NCBI GenBank assembly: GCA_902540275.1
Contig: CACBMB010000002.1
Coordinates: 87,341 to 151,340, forward strand
Reading direction: 5' to 3'
Origin: an uncultured Pelagibacteraceae bacterium
GTDB taxonomy: Bacteria > Pseudomonadota > Alphaproteobacteria > Pelagibacterales > Pelagibacteraceae
DNA: 64,000 nucleotides
A program made the position numbers and the translations under genes. Position 1 is the first letter of the stretch. Every line of letters starts with the position of its first letter. The notes under the pieces are model-generated. The model saw nothing but the letters and a program-made list of their open reading frames with translations. It was not told the origin of the DNA and searched no databases. Positions 62,939-64,000 of the stretch are shown here, in pieces.

Positions 62939-64000
62939 TTATATAACTTCTTTAATCCTTCAGTTGATGCTTCACAAATACCTTTTTCAGTAATTAAACC
63001 TGTTACGTATTTAGCAGGTGTTACATCGAATGCTAAATTCATAGTTTTACTTTTTTTTGGATAAATTTGTATTTTTTTTACATCTCCTCTCTCATCTAAA
63101 CCTTCTATATGTGATAGTTCTTTAGAGCTTCTCTTTTCAATAGGAATATCTTTATGATCTTTAATATTCCAATCTATTGTTGAGCTTGGTAGAGCTACAT
63201 AAAAAGGAACATTGTTATCATGAGCTGCTAATGCTTTTAAGTAAGTACCAACTTTATTACAAACATCACCATTAGCTAAAGTTCTATCTGTACCAACAAT
63301 ACACATATCAACCTCTCCCCTTTGCATCAAAATTCCACCAGTATTATCTGCGATGATTGTATTTTTAATTCCTTCTTCATTCAACTCATATGAAGTTAAG
63401 TTGGCTCCCTGGTTTCTTGGTCTTGTTTCATCGGCCCAAACATGAACTGGAATTCCTTTTTTGTGTGCATGGTAAATAGGAGAAGTTGCTGTTCCCCAAT
63501 TAATGGTTGCAAGCCAACCTGCATTACAATGAGTTAAAATATTTACTGTATCTTTTTTTTTATTATAAATTTCCTCAATTATTTTAAGACCGTTTAATCC
63601 TATATTTTCACAAAAGTTTATATCTTCTTCGCAAATTACTTTTGCTTCATTTAAAGCTATTTTTAAAATTTTATCACTATTAACACCTGATAGTTTATTC
63701 ATCATTCTATCAACTGCCCATTTAAGATTAATAGCTGTTGGTCTTGAACCAATCAAACTTTCAGCAGATTTTTTTAAAAAAGATTGATCATTATTTTCGA
63801 TAATAGCTAAAACTAATCCATAAGCTGCTGTAGCTCCAATTAAAGGTGCACCTCTCACTTCCATTATTTTTATCGCGTTTATTGCATCACTAACTGTCTT
63901 TAAATCTTTAATAATAAATTGATGTGGAAGTTTTGTTTGATCTATTATTTTAACAACATTATTTTCAAACCAAATAGTACGATATTCTTTTCCTTCTATT
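62935..64000 (-). CDS. mtnA: Methylthioribose-1-phosphate isomerase, 5' end beyond window
   Basis: The frame continues past the last base of the window, so the N-terminus is cut. About 45 residues precede the ATG at 63864, including IWFENNVVKIIDQTKLP and a KIMEVRGAPLIGATAAYG block (near 63829-63879) that matches the MtnA opening. Later motifs are ILTHCNAGWLAT, ADETRPRNQGANLTSYEL, and CIVGTDRTLANGDVCNKVGT with the catalytic Asp/Cys region. It isomerises 5-methylthioribose 1-phosphate to the ribulose form. It is upstream of the aldolase and spermidine genes in the same direction. Confidence 0.94.
   Translation of the reverse strand, partial: IEGKEYRTIWFENNVVKIIDQTKLPHQFIIKDLKTVSDAINAIKIMEVRGAPLIGATAAYGLVLAIIENNDQSFLKKSAESLIGSRPTAINLKWAVDRMMNKLSGVNSDKILKIALNEAKVICEEDINFCENIGLNGLKIIEEIYNKKKDTVNILTHCNAGWLATINWGTATSPIYHAHKKGIPVHVWADETRPRNQGANLTSYELNEEGIKNTIIADNTGGILMQRGEVDMCIVGTDRTLANGDVCNKVGTYLKALAAHDNNVPFYVALPSSTIDWNIKDHKDIPIEKRSSKELSHIEGLDERGDVKKIQIYPKKSKTMNLAFDVTPAKYVTGLITEKGICEASTEGLKKLYK

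Overview
The window is very AT-rich, tightly packed alphaproteobacterial DNA. Low GC, short or overlapping gene junctions, TTG starts, methylcitrate genes, solute-binding-protein transporters and single-copy housekeeping genes together point to a SAR11 (Candidatus Pelagibacter-type) marine bacterium. This assignment is inferred from gene content and composition, not from a database search. I find 69 protein genes (two cut by the window edges), one tRNA, and no gap over 300 bases without a gene. There is no sign of insertion sequences, prophage or CRISPR.

Layout. (1) 1-2516: end of a DsbA-family isomerase gene, a rhodanese, a glycosyltransferase-like protein, NAD kinase and tRNA-Leu(UAA). (2) 2588-4948: one autotransporter-like surface protein gene bracketed by a 33-bp direct repeat (32/33 identical), an imperfect inverted repeat and a short tandem repeat, next to the tRNA. 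(3) 4976-14035: a low-GC surface-glycan island with two polyprenyl-sugar-synthase-like GT2 enzymes, two large multi-spanning membrane proteins, two methyltransferases, an SDR, a cupin and a Gfo/Idh/MocA oxidoreductase, in alternating orientations. (4) 14054-23069: core genes: GGCT-like, MoCF-domain protein, sfsA, map, the purB-C-S-Q-L run, bolA-grxD and rpsD. (5) 23110-32303, minus strand: trmJ, cimA, cysS, nadE, class II DAHP synthase, an FkbM methyltransferase, glmS and a GlmU that is only the acetyltransferase half. (6) 32375-42812: gph, prpDBC (methylcitrate cycle), nrdAB with a candidate LexA box, a phosphohexomutase, a long charged-helix protein and a lipoprotein. (7) 42924-49151, minus strand: GNAT-like protein, two TauE/SafE permeases, a dihydrouridine synthase and a TRAP transporter (dctP-Q-M). 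(8) 49246-58928: CoA transferase, rpoZ, MFS, beta-hydroxyacid dehydrogenase, FMN protein, gamma carbonic anhydrase, redoxin, two glycosyltransferases, a DUF6165-like protein and a creatinase-like M24 protein. (9) 58925-64000, minus strand: amino-acid ABC permeases and binding protein (no ATPase in the window), a fused AdoMet decarboxylase/spermidine synthase, a class II aldolase and MtnA.

How it fits together. The right-end cluster links spermidine synthesis, which releases methylthioadenosine, to two enzymes that process the methylthioribose phosphate made from it. This resembles an MTA/DHAP shunt more than the full methionine salvage pathway. The left-end island plus the repeat-bracketed surface protein looks like a locus that varies the cell surface. 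Both binding-protein transporters carry a strong hairpin between the binding-protein gene and the first permease gene, which probably sets unequal expression.
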